The notes below the pieces were generated by a model. It was given only the letters and a program-made list of their open reading frames with translations. It did not search any database and was not told where the DNA came from. A program made the translations under genes and the position numbers. From NCBI RefSeq assembly GCF_022531965.1, contig NZ_CP092831.1, forward strand, positions 4,349,001 to 4,413,000: a DNA stretch of 64,000 bases, read 5' to 3'. The DNA is from Paenibacillus peoriae (GTDB lineage Bacteria > Bacillota > Bacilli > Paenibacillales > Paenibacillaceae). Below, one piece after another: positions 19,078 through 27,279 of this stretch; position 1 is the stretch's first letter, and the number at the start of each line of letters is the position of its first letter.

Positions 19078-22058
19078 GCATCCCCCATCTCCCTTTTGAT
19101 GTCATCAATTTCCAGTTCACCTTTTTCAAGACTTTGCAGCAGTTGCTTAAGCTTCAAGTCCTCCAATTCGGAAGCATTGTTTACCAATACCTGCTCTTTT
19201 CGTCCATTGATCCGAAACGTATTCCGATCAAATGGGTACACTGGCAAGCCAATTTTATGATATGGCTTGTCTTGAAATAATCGGTACCAACGAATAGGTA
19301 CACCTTTCAACCACAGCTGAAAAACACCTTGGTAAAACTGCGTAACTGTATCGATTGTTGCTCCAAAATGTATGCCAGGGTCAACGACCGTATGGCAGCT
19401 GTCTATATATACAACCTCCACATCCGCTTGTTGTGACAAATCATGATCTACATTTTCTATCCTGCTGATCCATTCGGGATTCATAGCTACTTTCATTTCA
19501 TTCTGATAGTATTTTTTCATTAATGGATATTTACGTTCAGGATGAATTTTCATCAAATTATTGTTTATAATTGCAACCGCCGATACTACTGTATTGATTT
19601 GTGTCATTAATTGTACAAGCGTTTCTTTGGGTAAAATCCCCTCATCTAGCAAGTCCATTATTTCTTCCAATCGTGATCCAATAATGAATTGTTGTTCCTC
19701 TAAATTCCACTTTCGATACAGCTTTCTCAGAGAACTCGCAAGCACAATCAAGAGTAAATCGTGGTTCACATTCCCTGTATTTAAAAGCTGCTCATCACAC
19801 AATATACCGACAATACTGCAGCTTGTCTCTTTTTGGATGACCGATTCCCAATCGTCAATGTACCCTTTAAAGGTGTACTGTACAGGGTATAGCAGCTTGG
19901 ATTTTTGGATATATGTTTGAAGTCCATTATCATTTGGTGACTTGGATACTGAAGAACCTGACTGTTCTTTTACTCCGTGTTCTGTCAAACTGATTAGATC
20001 ATGGATATATGCTTCATTACATTGTAATGGCACATAAATTTCACCTATAACTGGCTCCCGAATAGGAATAACAGGACAAGAAAACATTACGTCTTTTAGC
20101 TCGCATTTCCCCGTTTTTACAGCTAGTATATCCTCCAGTGTCAGAATGCCACTTATAGCCATCGCAACCCACCAGCCATCATTATGTCCAGTTACGACGG
20201 ACGGAGTCAGCCCAAGAGATATAAATGAAAAGGCGTATGCATACCCTGTAATTAACTGGTATAGTGATTTTTCTAGCCCAATCCAGGACTCCTGAAAGAA
20301 ACCACTGCTTATTTTCCTGCCTACATGCAAGCTTCTTAATGTCTTCATGGCGTCATCGATAACCTGCTTGAATAAACTACATTCTACATATAATGGCTCA
20401 ATATCTGCATAACTTTCCCAAGAGAGATTACTAATGTTCAGTTCCCATGAGCATTTCGTCGCTTTCATTTGAGGCAAATAGTCAGCCAACAGTTTCTCTT
20501 TCAATTCTTCTTTATGGTGTACCAGTATGCCACAACGATACTGGAATGCCTCTCTGCCCATTAGCAATACACTGCTTATATCGCTTAAACTGTGAGCTTT
20601 AAAATCTTCAGTGGTAACGAATGTCCTCCATGCCTCTTGTAAATTTTCCAATGCCTGAGGAGTCTTTGCAGATAAAACAAAAAATTCACTTCTATTTGTA
20701 TTGAATACCTCGTCCGTCTCGGCGCCCTGATACTCCTCAAGCAATACATGGCTATTAACACCACCAAAACCAAAAGAACTGACACTGGCACGCAATGGAC
20801 CGCCTTCCTCAACGGATTCCCAAGATGATAAACCATTTGCAGGGATAAACGGAGAGTTAGCCCAATTCACGATCGGATTTAGAGTCTTAAGATGGAGGGT
20901 TTTGGGGATTTTTCTGTGCTTCATCATCATTAACACTTTGATTATACCTGCTAGCCCTGCAGCACTCTCCAAATGGCCGATATTGGTTTTGACAGATCCG
21001 ATCTTGCAAAATTGCTTCTTATCTGTAAATTCTCGGAACGCCCGTGTCAAACCCTCCAGTTCTATCGGGTCTCCCAATGAAGTGCCTGTTCCATGAGCTT
21101 CCACATAATTGACCATTTCGGGACGCAAATCTGCATCTTGATATGCACCTTTGATGACATCTTGCTGTGCCTGTATACGTGGAGCTGTAATCGACTGACT
21201 TTTTCCGGAATGATTGACGTCCGAACCTTTGATAATGCCATAGATATGATTTTGGTCTTTAACCGCTTCATCCAAACGCTGTAGCAAAAGAACAGCTACC
21301 CCGTCCCCAGGTACATAACCATTAGCATGGAGATCAAAAGCCCTGCACATACCATCAGGGCTTAGCATACGAGATTTTGAAAAAGAGACATATTTCCATG
21401 GATGAAGATTTAGATTCACACAAGCAACCAACGCATAGTCGCATTTCCTAAGCCTTAGAGCTTGCTTCGCTTCATGTACTGCAACAAGTGAAGAAGCACA
21501 AGCAGCATTGATAGTTTGACTGGCTCCCTGAAAGTCAAACGTATAGGAAATGCGGTTGGATAATAGGCTTTCAAAGTTGCCTAAACATGCATAACTGTCC
21601 ATTCCATGCTCTGTATCTATCATCTCTTGACGATAATCCGTTGTCATAACACCTGCATAGACGGCAGTTTGTTTATGTTGAAGTGTGGCTAAAGAGATAC
21701 CCGAATCTTCAATACAATGCCAAGTTTCCTCTAGCATTAATCTTTGCTGAGGATCCATATGAATAGCTTCACGAGGAGATATCTTGAAAAATTGATGATC
21801 AAAGTCATAAACATGGTTCAATATACCGCACCACTTACTTATGCTTTGGCCAGACTTGTCCATATCCATTGCATAATAAGTCTTCACATCCCAGCGATCA
21901 GGAGGAAGTTCCCGAACAGAGTCTACACCTTCTTCAAGGTTATTCCAAAATTGGTTATAATCATAAGCATCTGGAAAACGGCATGACATACCTACCACCG
22001 CGATATCTGCCTTTTTGGATCTCATCCGCCTCACTCTTCCCGATTGAACTTTACTCAT
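19050..22058 (-). CDS. polyketide synthase KS with inactive AT-like domain
   Basis: About 1002 residues. The ATG at 22058 overlaps the stop of the AT-ER gene (ATGAGTAA), which implies translational coupling; upstream ATGs in frame lack a good site. The KS (about 18-440) has AACASS near 186, VEAHGTGT and KTNIGH, so it is catalytically complete. Residues 450-900 resemble a KS-AT linker and an acyltransferase: GLTPSVVTGHNDGWW matches the AT nucleophile elbow, but GHSxG is GHNDG, so the serine is Asn. There is no ACP, KR or DH. The C-terminal tail (QLLQSLEKGELEIDDIKREM) is helical and docking-like and probably meets the N-terminus of the next protein, which supplies KR-ACP. As the first PKS protein with an active KS it may act early in the line; no loading module is visible. 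Confidence 0.88.
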   Translation of the reverse strand: MSKVQSGRVRRMRSKKADIAVVGMSCRFPDAYDYNQFWNNLEEGVDSVRELPPDRWDVKTYYAMDMDKSGQSISKWCGILNHVYDFDHQFFKISPREAIHMDPQQRLMLEETWHCIEDSGISLATLQHKQTAVYAGVMTTDYRQEMIDTEHGMDSYACLGNFESLLSNRISYTFDFQGASQTINAACASSLVAVHEAKQALRLRKCDYALVACVNLNLHPWKYVSFSKSRMLSPDGMCRAFDLHANGYVPGDGVAVLLLQRLDEAVKDQNHIYGIIKGSDVNHSGKSQSITAPRIQAQQDVIKGAYQDADLRPEMVNYVEAHGTGTSLGDPIELEGLTRAFREFTDKKQFCKIGSVKTNIGHLESAAGLAGIIKVLMMMKHRKIPKTLHLKTLNPIVNWANSPFIPANGLSSWESVEEGGPLRASVSSFGFGGVNSHVLLEEYQGAETDEVFNTNRSEFFVLSAKTPQALENLQEAWRTFVTTEDFKAHSLSDISSVLLMGREAFQYRCGILVHHKEELKEKLLADYLPQMKATKCSWELNISNLSWESYADIEPLYVECSLFKQVIDDAMKTLRSLHVGRKISSGFFQESWIGLEKSLYQLITGYAYAFSFISLGLTPSVVTGHNDGWWVAMAISGILTLEDILAVKTGKCELKDVMFSCPVIPIREPVIGEIYVPLQCNEAYIHDLISLTEHGVKEQSGSSVSKSPNDNGLQTYIQKSKLLYPVQYTFKGYIDDWESVIQKETSCSIVGILCDEQLLNTGNVNHDLLLIVLASSLRKLYRKWNLEEQQFIIGSRLEEIMDLLDEGILPKETLVQLMTQINTVVSAVAIINNNLMKIHPERKYPLMKKYYQNEMKVAMNPEWISRIENVDHDLSQQADVEVVYIDSCHTVVDPGIHFGATIDTVTQFYQGVFQLWLKGVPIRWYRLFQDKPYHKIGLPVYPFDRNTFRINGRKEQVLVNNASELEDLKLKQLLQSLEKGELEIDDIKREMGDAWCQTINSQ

Positions 22059-24351
22059 AAACTGCTCCATGAAACGCAATAAATCTACGATTCAGTATTT
22101 GGGCTGTTTCTGTCATGATCTTGATGCCAATGTCATCTACATGACGATGCTGCCAGCGTTCCCATTTTGTACCTTTAACCCACTGATTAAATGAGCCCAG
22201 TGCTGGGCCGCATTGGATCTGATAATCGAGTCGATTGTCTGCTTCCCCACTGCAAGCTAAATACGACGAATAAGCAAAATACCACTTGAAAATTAAAGCC
22301 ATTTTACGCTTGGGGTTTAGTTCCGCTTTTTCAATCTCCTGTTGTGGATAATGTCGTCTAACTTCCTCGTATACTTCATCAAAACTTCGCTTGAAATATT
22401 TTTCCTGAATTTGCTTCTGATCCTTATCACTAATCTCTTCCAATGAATTATATTGACGATATAGATCATAGAGCTTGTTAGCCCGTGCTGGAAAGAACAC
22501 ACCTTTTTTTAGAACTTGTACTTTGGCCCCTAATTCAAACATATCTCCTGCCGGAGCATAGGTCGTGTCCTGAATATTGATTTGTTCAAGCATATCTTTG
22601 GCATTATTGCTAGTACCTGCCTCCACAGTACATTGATTAATAGAACCGGTAACTATAAAATCGGCACCCAACATAAATGCAGCTGCTGCGGCTTCAGGAG
22701 TACCAATACCACCTGCTGCGCCGACCCTCACCTTTTTCTTGTATTCATACTTCTTCATCATGTCGTCACGTAACCTCGTGATAGCAGGCATTAATACGTA
22801 GGCTACTCCGCCATCTGTATGTCCTCCCGAATCAGCTTCCAGACATAGATCATCCGCCATTGCAACCTGAGCCAGCCTTTTCGCTTGTTCTTGCGTAATT
22901 TGACCAGCCTGGACCATTTTCTCCACTAATAAAACAGGGGCCGGACTCAGAAAGTTTTCCGCAACCTCCGGTCTCGATACCTTAGCGAGAACGCGGTTGC
23001 GAATCTCTACCGTTCCGTCCGGTTTATCGTATAAACCATTAGCACGATAGCGGATTAGTGACTCTGTTATATTAATAAATGCTGAAACTTCTATTTTACG
23101 TATTTCATATTTGAGATAAAGTTCCGTAAGATCTCTTTCTCTATCAAGCTTGCCGGGTGTATGTAAAAAATTCATTCCGTAAGCTTGTCCTTCATCCAAC
23201 TCCTGCTGAATATATTGAATATCAGATTCAATCTGAGGAATAGACAACCCTCCAGTTCCCAAAAAGCCCATCATACCTGCTTTGCCCATCTTAACTACCA
23301 TCTCTTTGGATGAAATCCCTTTGAACATAGCTCCGGTCAGATAGGCATATCTGATGCCATAATCCTTTCTAAACTCCTCAGAGCCGAGAAACTCTGGTGT
23401 AATCCCAGACACTAGCGGACTAGTAGGTGTCCTAGTGTCATTGGTTAGCTGAATTTGTTCAGACTCTTTATAATTCCATTCTTCCCGAGATAACGTAATG
23501 GGAGCAGCTCCCTGTTTGATTTTTTGCGTCAAACTTGTCAAAACATGACCTGGGCCAATTTCTCTGATTTCCACATGATCCAACCCCAAGAGAATCTGCA
23601 CGGTCTCACACCATTTTACGGAACTTGTCATTTGTCGAACCAGATTTGATTTTAATTCTGACTTAGTGTAGGGTCTGGCACTAAAATTCGATATAACTGG
23701 TATTTTTAAATTAGAAAATGCAAACCCATCTAAATAAGCAGCAAATTTATTCCCTGCTTCCTCCATATATCTGGAATGAAAGGCTCCGCTCACAGTAAGT
23801 GGGATATAAGTAATGGTAGAAGTCGCCTCAAAAATCAACTTTGCCCGCCCCATATCTTCTTCTAATCCAGAAATCACTACTTGTTGTGGAGAATTCAGAT
23901 TAGCTATATCTATGCCGTCCAGTCTATTCTGTGTTAAAGTTTGTTGGATATTGTTCATATCCATTCCTATAATGGCTGCCATTTTGCCACCAGCGGCGAG
24001 ACTCATTAATTCTCCTCTTTTTTTCACCAACTTCAAACCTGTGGCAAAATCGAAGGCACCTCCAGCAAATAATGCATTATACTCCCCCAGACTGTGCCCT
24101 GCTACAATTTCGGGAGAAACACCACTTACTTGCAACGTTTTTAGATACATAAGTGCATTAACTGTGTATAAAGCAGGCTGTGTAAATTGCGTTTGTTGCA
24201 ACTGATTGTACGCATCCACTAAACACAATTCCTCTATGGAATAACCAAGAATGGCATTAGCCTGCCGTGTAAGCTCAGGAAATTCCTCAAATAATCCTTC
24301 ACCCATTCCTTTACGCTGCGAGCCCTGTCCAGGGAAAACAAATGCTAACAT
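22051..24351 (-). CDS. trans-acting malonyl acyltransferase-enoylreductase (PksE-like AT-ER)
   Basis: 766 residues, with ATG overlapping the stop of the preceding AT gene and AAAGGAG upstream. Residues 1-290 are an acyltransferase with FVFPGQGSQ, the nucleophile elbow GHSLGEY and SGAFHS, all intact. Residues 320-750 are a flavin-dependent enoylreductase of the PfaD/2-nitropropane dioxygenase type, with EADSGGHTDGG and RVGAAGGIGTPEAAAAA for FMN binding. AT-ER fusions of this kind load malonyl onto the ACPs of AT-less synthases and reduce selected enoyl intermediates in trans. It is the only intact malonyl-type AT seen in the window, so it most likely serves all modules. It is tightly coupled with the genes on both sides. 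Confidence 0.94.
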   Translation of the reverse strand: MLAFVFPGQGSQRKGMGEGLFEEFPELTRQANAILGYSIEELCLVDAYNQLQQTQFTQPALYTVNALMYLKTLQVSGVSPEIVAGHSLGEYNALFAGGAFDFATGLKLVKKRGELMSLAAGGKMAAIIGMDMNNIQQTLTQNRLDGIDIANLNSPQQVVISGLEEDMGRAKLIFEATSTITYIPLTVSGAFHSRYMEEAGNKFAAYLDGFAFSNLKIPVISNFSARPYTKSELKSNLVRQMTSSVKWCETVQILLGLDHVEIREIGPGHVLTSLTQKIKQGAAPITLSREEWNYKESEQIQLTNDTRTPTSPLVSGITPEFLGSEEFRKDYGIRYAYLTGAMFKGISSKEMVVKMGKAGMMGFLGTGGLSIPQIESDIQYIQQELDEGQAYGMNFLHTPGKLDRERDLTELYLKYEIRKIEVSAFINITESLIRYRANGLYDKPDGTVEIRNRVLAKVSRPEVAENFLSPAPVLLVEKMVQAGQITQEQAKRLAQVAMADDLCLEADSGGHTDGGVAYVLMPAITRLRDDMMKKYEYKKKVRVGAAGGIGTPEAAAAAFMLGADFIVTGSINQCTVEAGTSNNAKDMLEQINIQDTTYAPAGDMFELGAKVQVLKKGVFFPARANKLYDLYRQYNSLEEISDKDQKQIQEKYFKRSFDEVYEEVRRHYPQQEIEKAELNPKRKMALIFKWYFAYSSYLACSGEADNRLDYQIQCGPALGSFNQWVKGTKWERWQHRHVDDIGIKIMTETAQILNRRFIAFHGAVYE

Positions 24352-25325
24352 ACGCCATTCTCCTTTGAATCAGCATAACGCCGTATAATGTCATCCAATT
24401 GATTACAGTCTTTATGAAAGGGTGTCATTATAGACAAAGCCGTTTGTTTTTGATTATATATAGGCAGATTTTTCACAATATTTACCAAGGTGCCCGAAGG
24501 CCCCATATCAATATAGATGCCTTTCTTTTGTTCGTGTGTTATAGAACTTACTGCCTCAGCGAATCGGATCGGTTTACGGGCAACCTTCCAAAAGTAATCT
24601 GGCTCCAGTCGTCCAATAATTTTACCGTATACGCTTGATCCATAAGGAATCACAGGTTTATGTAGGATCTGCTCCTGCACATAGCTCAGGTATGGCTTCT
24701 CCGCGGGATCAATACAGGACGAGTGAAACCCATGCGAAACCGCGAGCCGTAAGCAGACAACTTCCTTGCTCTTAAGCAATTGCTCTACACGATCAATATT
24801 TCGGGCACTACCTGATACAATAAAATGTGATTGATGATTTACAGCTGCAAGTTCACAAAGCTCACGCAACAACGGATCAGACGAATATATATTCAAATTG
24901 TGCAGAATGGCTAACATTCCTCCTTCAGCACAGGTAGATTCAAGCAGCTCTGCTTGTCGAACGACCGCTTGAAGAGCCGTTTCCATGCTCCATACTCCTG
25001 CGGTTACCGTTGCTGCGTATTCTCCCAAGCTTGTTCCAATGACAGCATTCGGCTCAATTCCATGACTCAGAAATATCTTGGTGAGTGAGCATTCGACCAT
25101 AAAAATCGCAATATGAGTGTATAACGTACGGTCAAAACGTTCTCCCACCCTACGGCCCGGGTCATAAATGATATCCAGTACTGACTCCCCGATAAGTCCG
25201 TATACCTGGTCATTTAATGTGTCCATACACACTCGAAACACATCATTATGTTTGTACAGCTGAATTCCCATGTGATAATACTGCGATCCCTGACCCGGAT
25301 ACATAAATACAACTGACTGATTCAT
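24345..25325 (-). CDS. stand-alone acyltransferase homologue, probably PksD/PedC-type acyl hydrolase
   Basis: 326 residues from the ATG at 25325, with GGAGGTG nine bases upstream; an earlier ATG in frame lacks spacing. The FabD fold is clear: FMYPGQGSQYYHMG at the start, the nucleophile elbow GTSLGEYAA near 105, VSHGFHSS and a C-terminal GPSGTLV. The His of GHSxG is Thr here, while the catalytic Ser remains. From memory, PksD of the bacillaene cluster also lacks this His and shares the GQGSQYYHMG start, so I favour an editing hydrolase that clears stalled acyl chains over a second malonyl loader. That assignment is inference; AT membership is firm. The gene follows a terminator-like hairpin after the methyltransferase gene and overlaps the AT-ER start by seven bases. 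Confidence 0.8.
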   Translation of the reverse strand: MNQSVVFMYPGQGSQYYHMGIQLYKHNDVFRVCMDTLNDQVYGLIGESVLDIIYDPGRRVGERFDRTLYTHIAIFMVECSLTKIFLSHGIEPNAVIGTSLGEYAATVTAGVWSMETALQAVVRQAELLESTCAEGGMLAILHNLNIYSSDPLLRELCELAAVNHQSHFIVSGSARNIDRVEQLLKSKEVVCLRLAVSHGFHSSCIDPAEKPYLSYVQEQILHKPVIPYGSSVYGKIIGRLEPDYFWKVARKPIRFAEAVSSITHEQKKGIYIDMGPSGTLVNIVKNLPIYNQKQTALSIMTPFHKDCNQLDDIIRRYADSKENGVC

Positions 25326-25360
25326 ACACAACACCACCTCCACTTGCAATGCATATGAAA

Positions 25361-25394
25361 AAAGTTATGTTCACCTTTTGATGAACATAACTTT
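25361..25394 (-). terminator. intrinsic terminator inside the PKS operon
   Basis: Between the methyltransferase and acyl-hydrolase genes, a perfect 13-bp stem (AAAGTTATGTTCA and its complement) with an 8-base loop ends in a run of six T on the minus strand. All neighbours are on the same strand, so it would cut the operon in two unless transcription is antiterminated. Confidence 0.75.
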
Positions 25395-25429
25395 ACAAAA
25401 CGGACTTTAGATTATCATAAAAACTATAA

Positions 25430-26476
25430 TTATTGTTTTCGCTCACATTCAATAATGCAGAATTGATCTGAAGTGGGAATAACACGTGTAATTTGTAAAC
25501 CGGATCGATGTATCAACACCTCGAATTCCGACTGAGTTCTAACGCCTCCACCCGGAGTGACGGCCAGAAACAGTAAATCCCGAATTACCTCTTCTTTTGT
25601 CGGATGCTTATCATCAACAAGCATCTCTATAATAATTAATTTAGAGTCATTTAACATCGCTGAACGTATATTACTGAGTGCGGACAGAACGTGCTCATCA
25701 TCCCAATCGTTTAACGCTTTGCTGATAATATAGAGATTTCCACCAGCCGGAATCGTTTCAAACATATCTCCACCAATTAACTCACAACGTCCTGTCATAT
25801 CTACAGAATCTATATATTCCTTTGCTCGCTCGATCGTTGATGGCAAATCATATAAAACCCCGCGACTATTTACATTTTCCTCTAGAATACCAGCCAATAT
25901 TTGTCCTAGACCACCCGCAACATCCACAATGACATCAAACTCGTCAAATGAATATGAATTCAGTATTGTTGGTAAACTTACTTTTGAATATACTTCCATC
26001 GCACGGTTGACCACTTGCTGCTGCTCAATATTTATTTTCCCAGCTTCAAACCATGCGGAATTGTCGAATGCAGGCCGTCCGGTCCGGATGCTGTATCCCA
26101 AATTCATCATAGGTTCAATAATAAAATCCCCTAGCAAATAATTTGCAATGGGCTCAATCGATTGAGGGGTTTCCCCTGGTTGCAATGTAGCTCCATACGC
26201 AGTTACCTCGTAATTTCCAGATGCATCAACCTTAAGAAGATCCATGGCGACTAATGCTCTTAACAATCTTCGTAAAGAAACTGAGTCTAGCTCCAAATGA
26301 GTCGCTAACTCGTCGTTCGTTTTTTTCCCTTGCTGTAAACCTTTAAACACACCCAACTCTGTTGCAGTCTTAATCACAAACGAGAAAAAGTAACTACCAA
26401 TATACCCCATAACACTAGCCTGTGGCGGTATAGATTGCGGCTTAACCTCAACTTTGTTCACATTTGTTGTTTCCAT
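25430..26476 (-). CDS. SAM-dependent O-methyltransferase of the COMT / Methyltransf_2 family
   Basis: 348 residues with AGGAG eight bases before the ATG, overlapping the racemase gene by 19 bases. The N-terminal half is the winged-helix dimerisation domain (ELATHLELDSVSLRRLLRAL); the C-terminal half is the Rossmann fold with the SAM loop VDVAGGLGQIL near 190. Enzymes of this family methylate hydroxyls of secondary metabolites. The motif that usually reads HDWDDE, whose His is the general base, reads NDWDDE here, as in some bacterial members that do not use base catalysis. The gene sits among tailoring genes of the cluster, so it probably O-methylates the polyketide or its heterocycle. A strong hairpin with a T run follows the stop. 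Confidence 0.9.
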   Translation of the reverse strand: METTNVNKVEVKPQSIPPQASVMGYIGSYFFSFVIKTATELGVFKGLQQGKKTNDELATHLELDSVSLRRLLRALVAMDLLKVDASGNYEVTAYGATLQPGETPQSIEPIANYLLGDFIIEPMMNLGYSIRTGRPAFDNSAWFEAGKINIEQQQVVNRAMEVYSKVSLPTILNSYSFDEFDVIVDVAGGLGQILAGILEENVNSRGVLYDLPSTIERAKEYIDSVDMTGRCELIGGDMFETIPAGGNLYIISKALNDWDDEHVLSALSNIRSAMLNDSKLIIIEMLVDDKHPTKEEVIRDLLFLAVTPGGGVRTQSEFEVLIHRSGLQITRVIPTSDQFCIIECERKQ

Positions 26477-27192
26477 AGCGATAACTCCTCTCTAGTATTC
26501 GCACTTCCAAACATAAAGTCAATTCCACTGTCTGCATGCAATGCAGTAGTATCAAAAACAGGAACGCTGACATCCTTTTGATTAATAAGCAACGGAATCT
26601 CTGTGCAGCCCAGTATGACTCCCTGAGCACCTTCAGAGATTAATTTAAGGATAATGCGTTGGAACTTTCTCTTAGCTTCCGTGGTAAACAGGCCCAGCAC
26701 TAATTCGCTGAAAATCACTTGATGTATATAATTGCGATCAGGCTGATCTGGAAGGATAACATCAATCCCTCTTTCTTCCAACTTGCGTTTATAAAATGTT
26801 TCTTTCATTGTAAAGTTGGTTCCGATAAGTCCAACCCGCTTAACGCCTGTTTCGGAAACTTTATTTGTAACTGCATCTGTTATATGAAGAAGAGGTATAC
26901 GAATATGACGTTGTACTTCTTCCGCTACTTGATGAACCGAATTGCAACATATCAGCAGACAATCAGCCCCGGCTCTCTCAACTACGATTGCAGCATTGAC
27001 TAATATTTCCGTAACATCCTGCATTCGATTAGCATTTACAAGAGACAAAACTTCCTCATTATTCAAGCTGTTTAGAATCAACTTGGCCGAATGAGTTTTT
27101 CCAAGCTGCTGATTAACACGCTCATTAATATACTTATAGTAAAATAACGTCGATTCATAGCTTAATCCACCGACTAACCCAATTGTTCTCAT
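26458..27192 (-). CDS. aspartate/glutamate-type amino acid racemase
   Basis: 244 residues from an ATG with AAGGAGG nine bases upstream. MRTIGLVGGLSYEST at the N-terminus and the two cysteine motifs LLICCNSVH (near 80) and VILGCTEIPLL (near 190) place it in the PLP-independent Asp/Glu/hydantoin racemase superfamily, YgeA-like branch. The two Cys act as the acid/base pair. Length is normal for the family. It lies directly after the A-PCP-reductase gene and overlaps the methyltransferase gene, so it is probably part of the biosynthetic operon and may supply a D-amino acid to the single A domain seen here. Substrate cannot be read from the sequence. Confidence 0.88.
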   Translation of the reverse strand: MRTIGLVGGLSYESTLFYYKYINERVNQQLGKTHSAKLILNSLNNEEVLSLVNANRMQDVTEILVNAAIVVERAGADCLLICCNSVHQVAEEVQRHIRIPLLHITDAVTNKVSETGVKRVGLIGTNFTMKETFYKRKLEERGIDVILPDQPDRNYIHQVIFSELVLGLFTTEAKRKFQRIILKLISEGAQGVILGCTEIPLLINQKDVSVPVFDTTALHADSGIDFMFGSANTREELSLWKQQM

Positions 27193-27279
27193 CTTCTGTT
27201 TCCTCCTTCAATGGTCTATCAGCTTCAACCACTGCACCTCCCTACCCTCGTGTCATATGTATATAAGAGTCGATAATTA

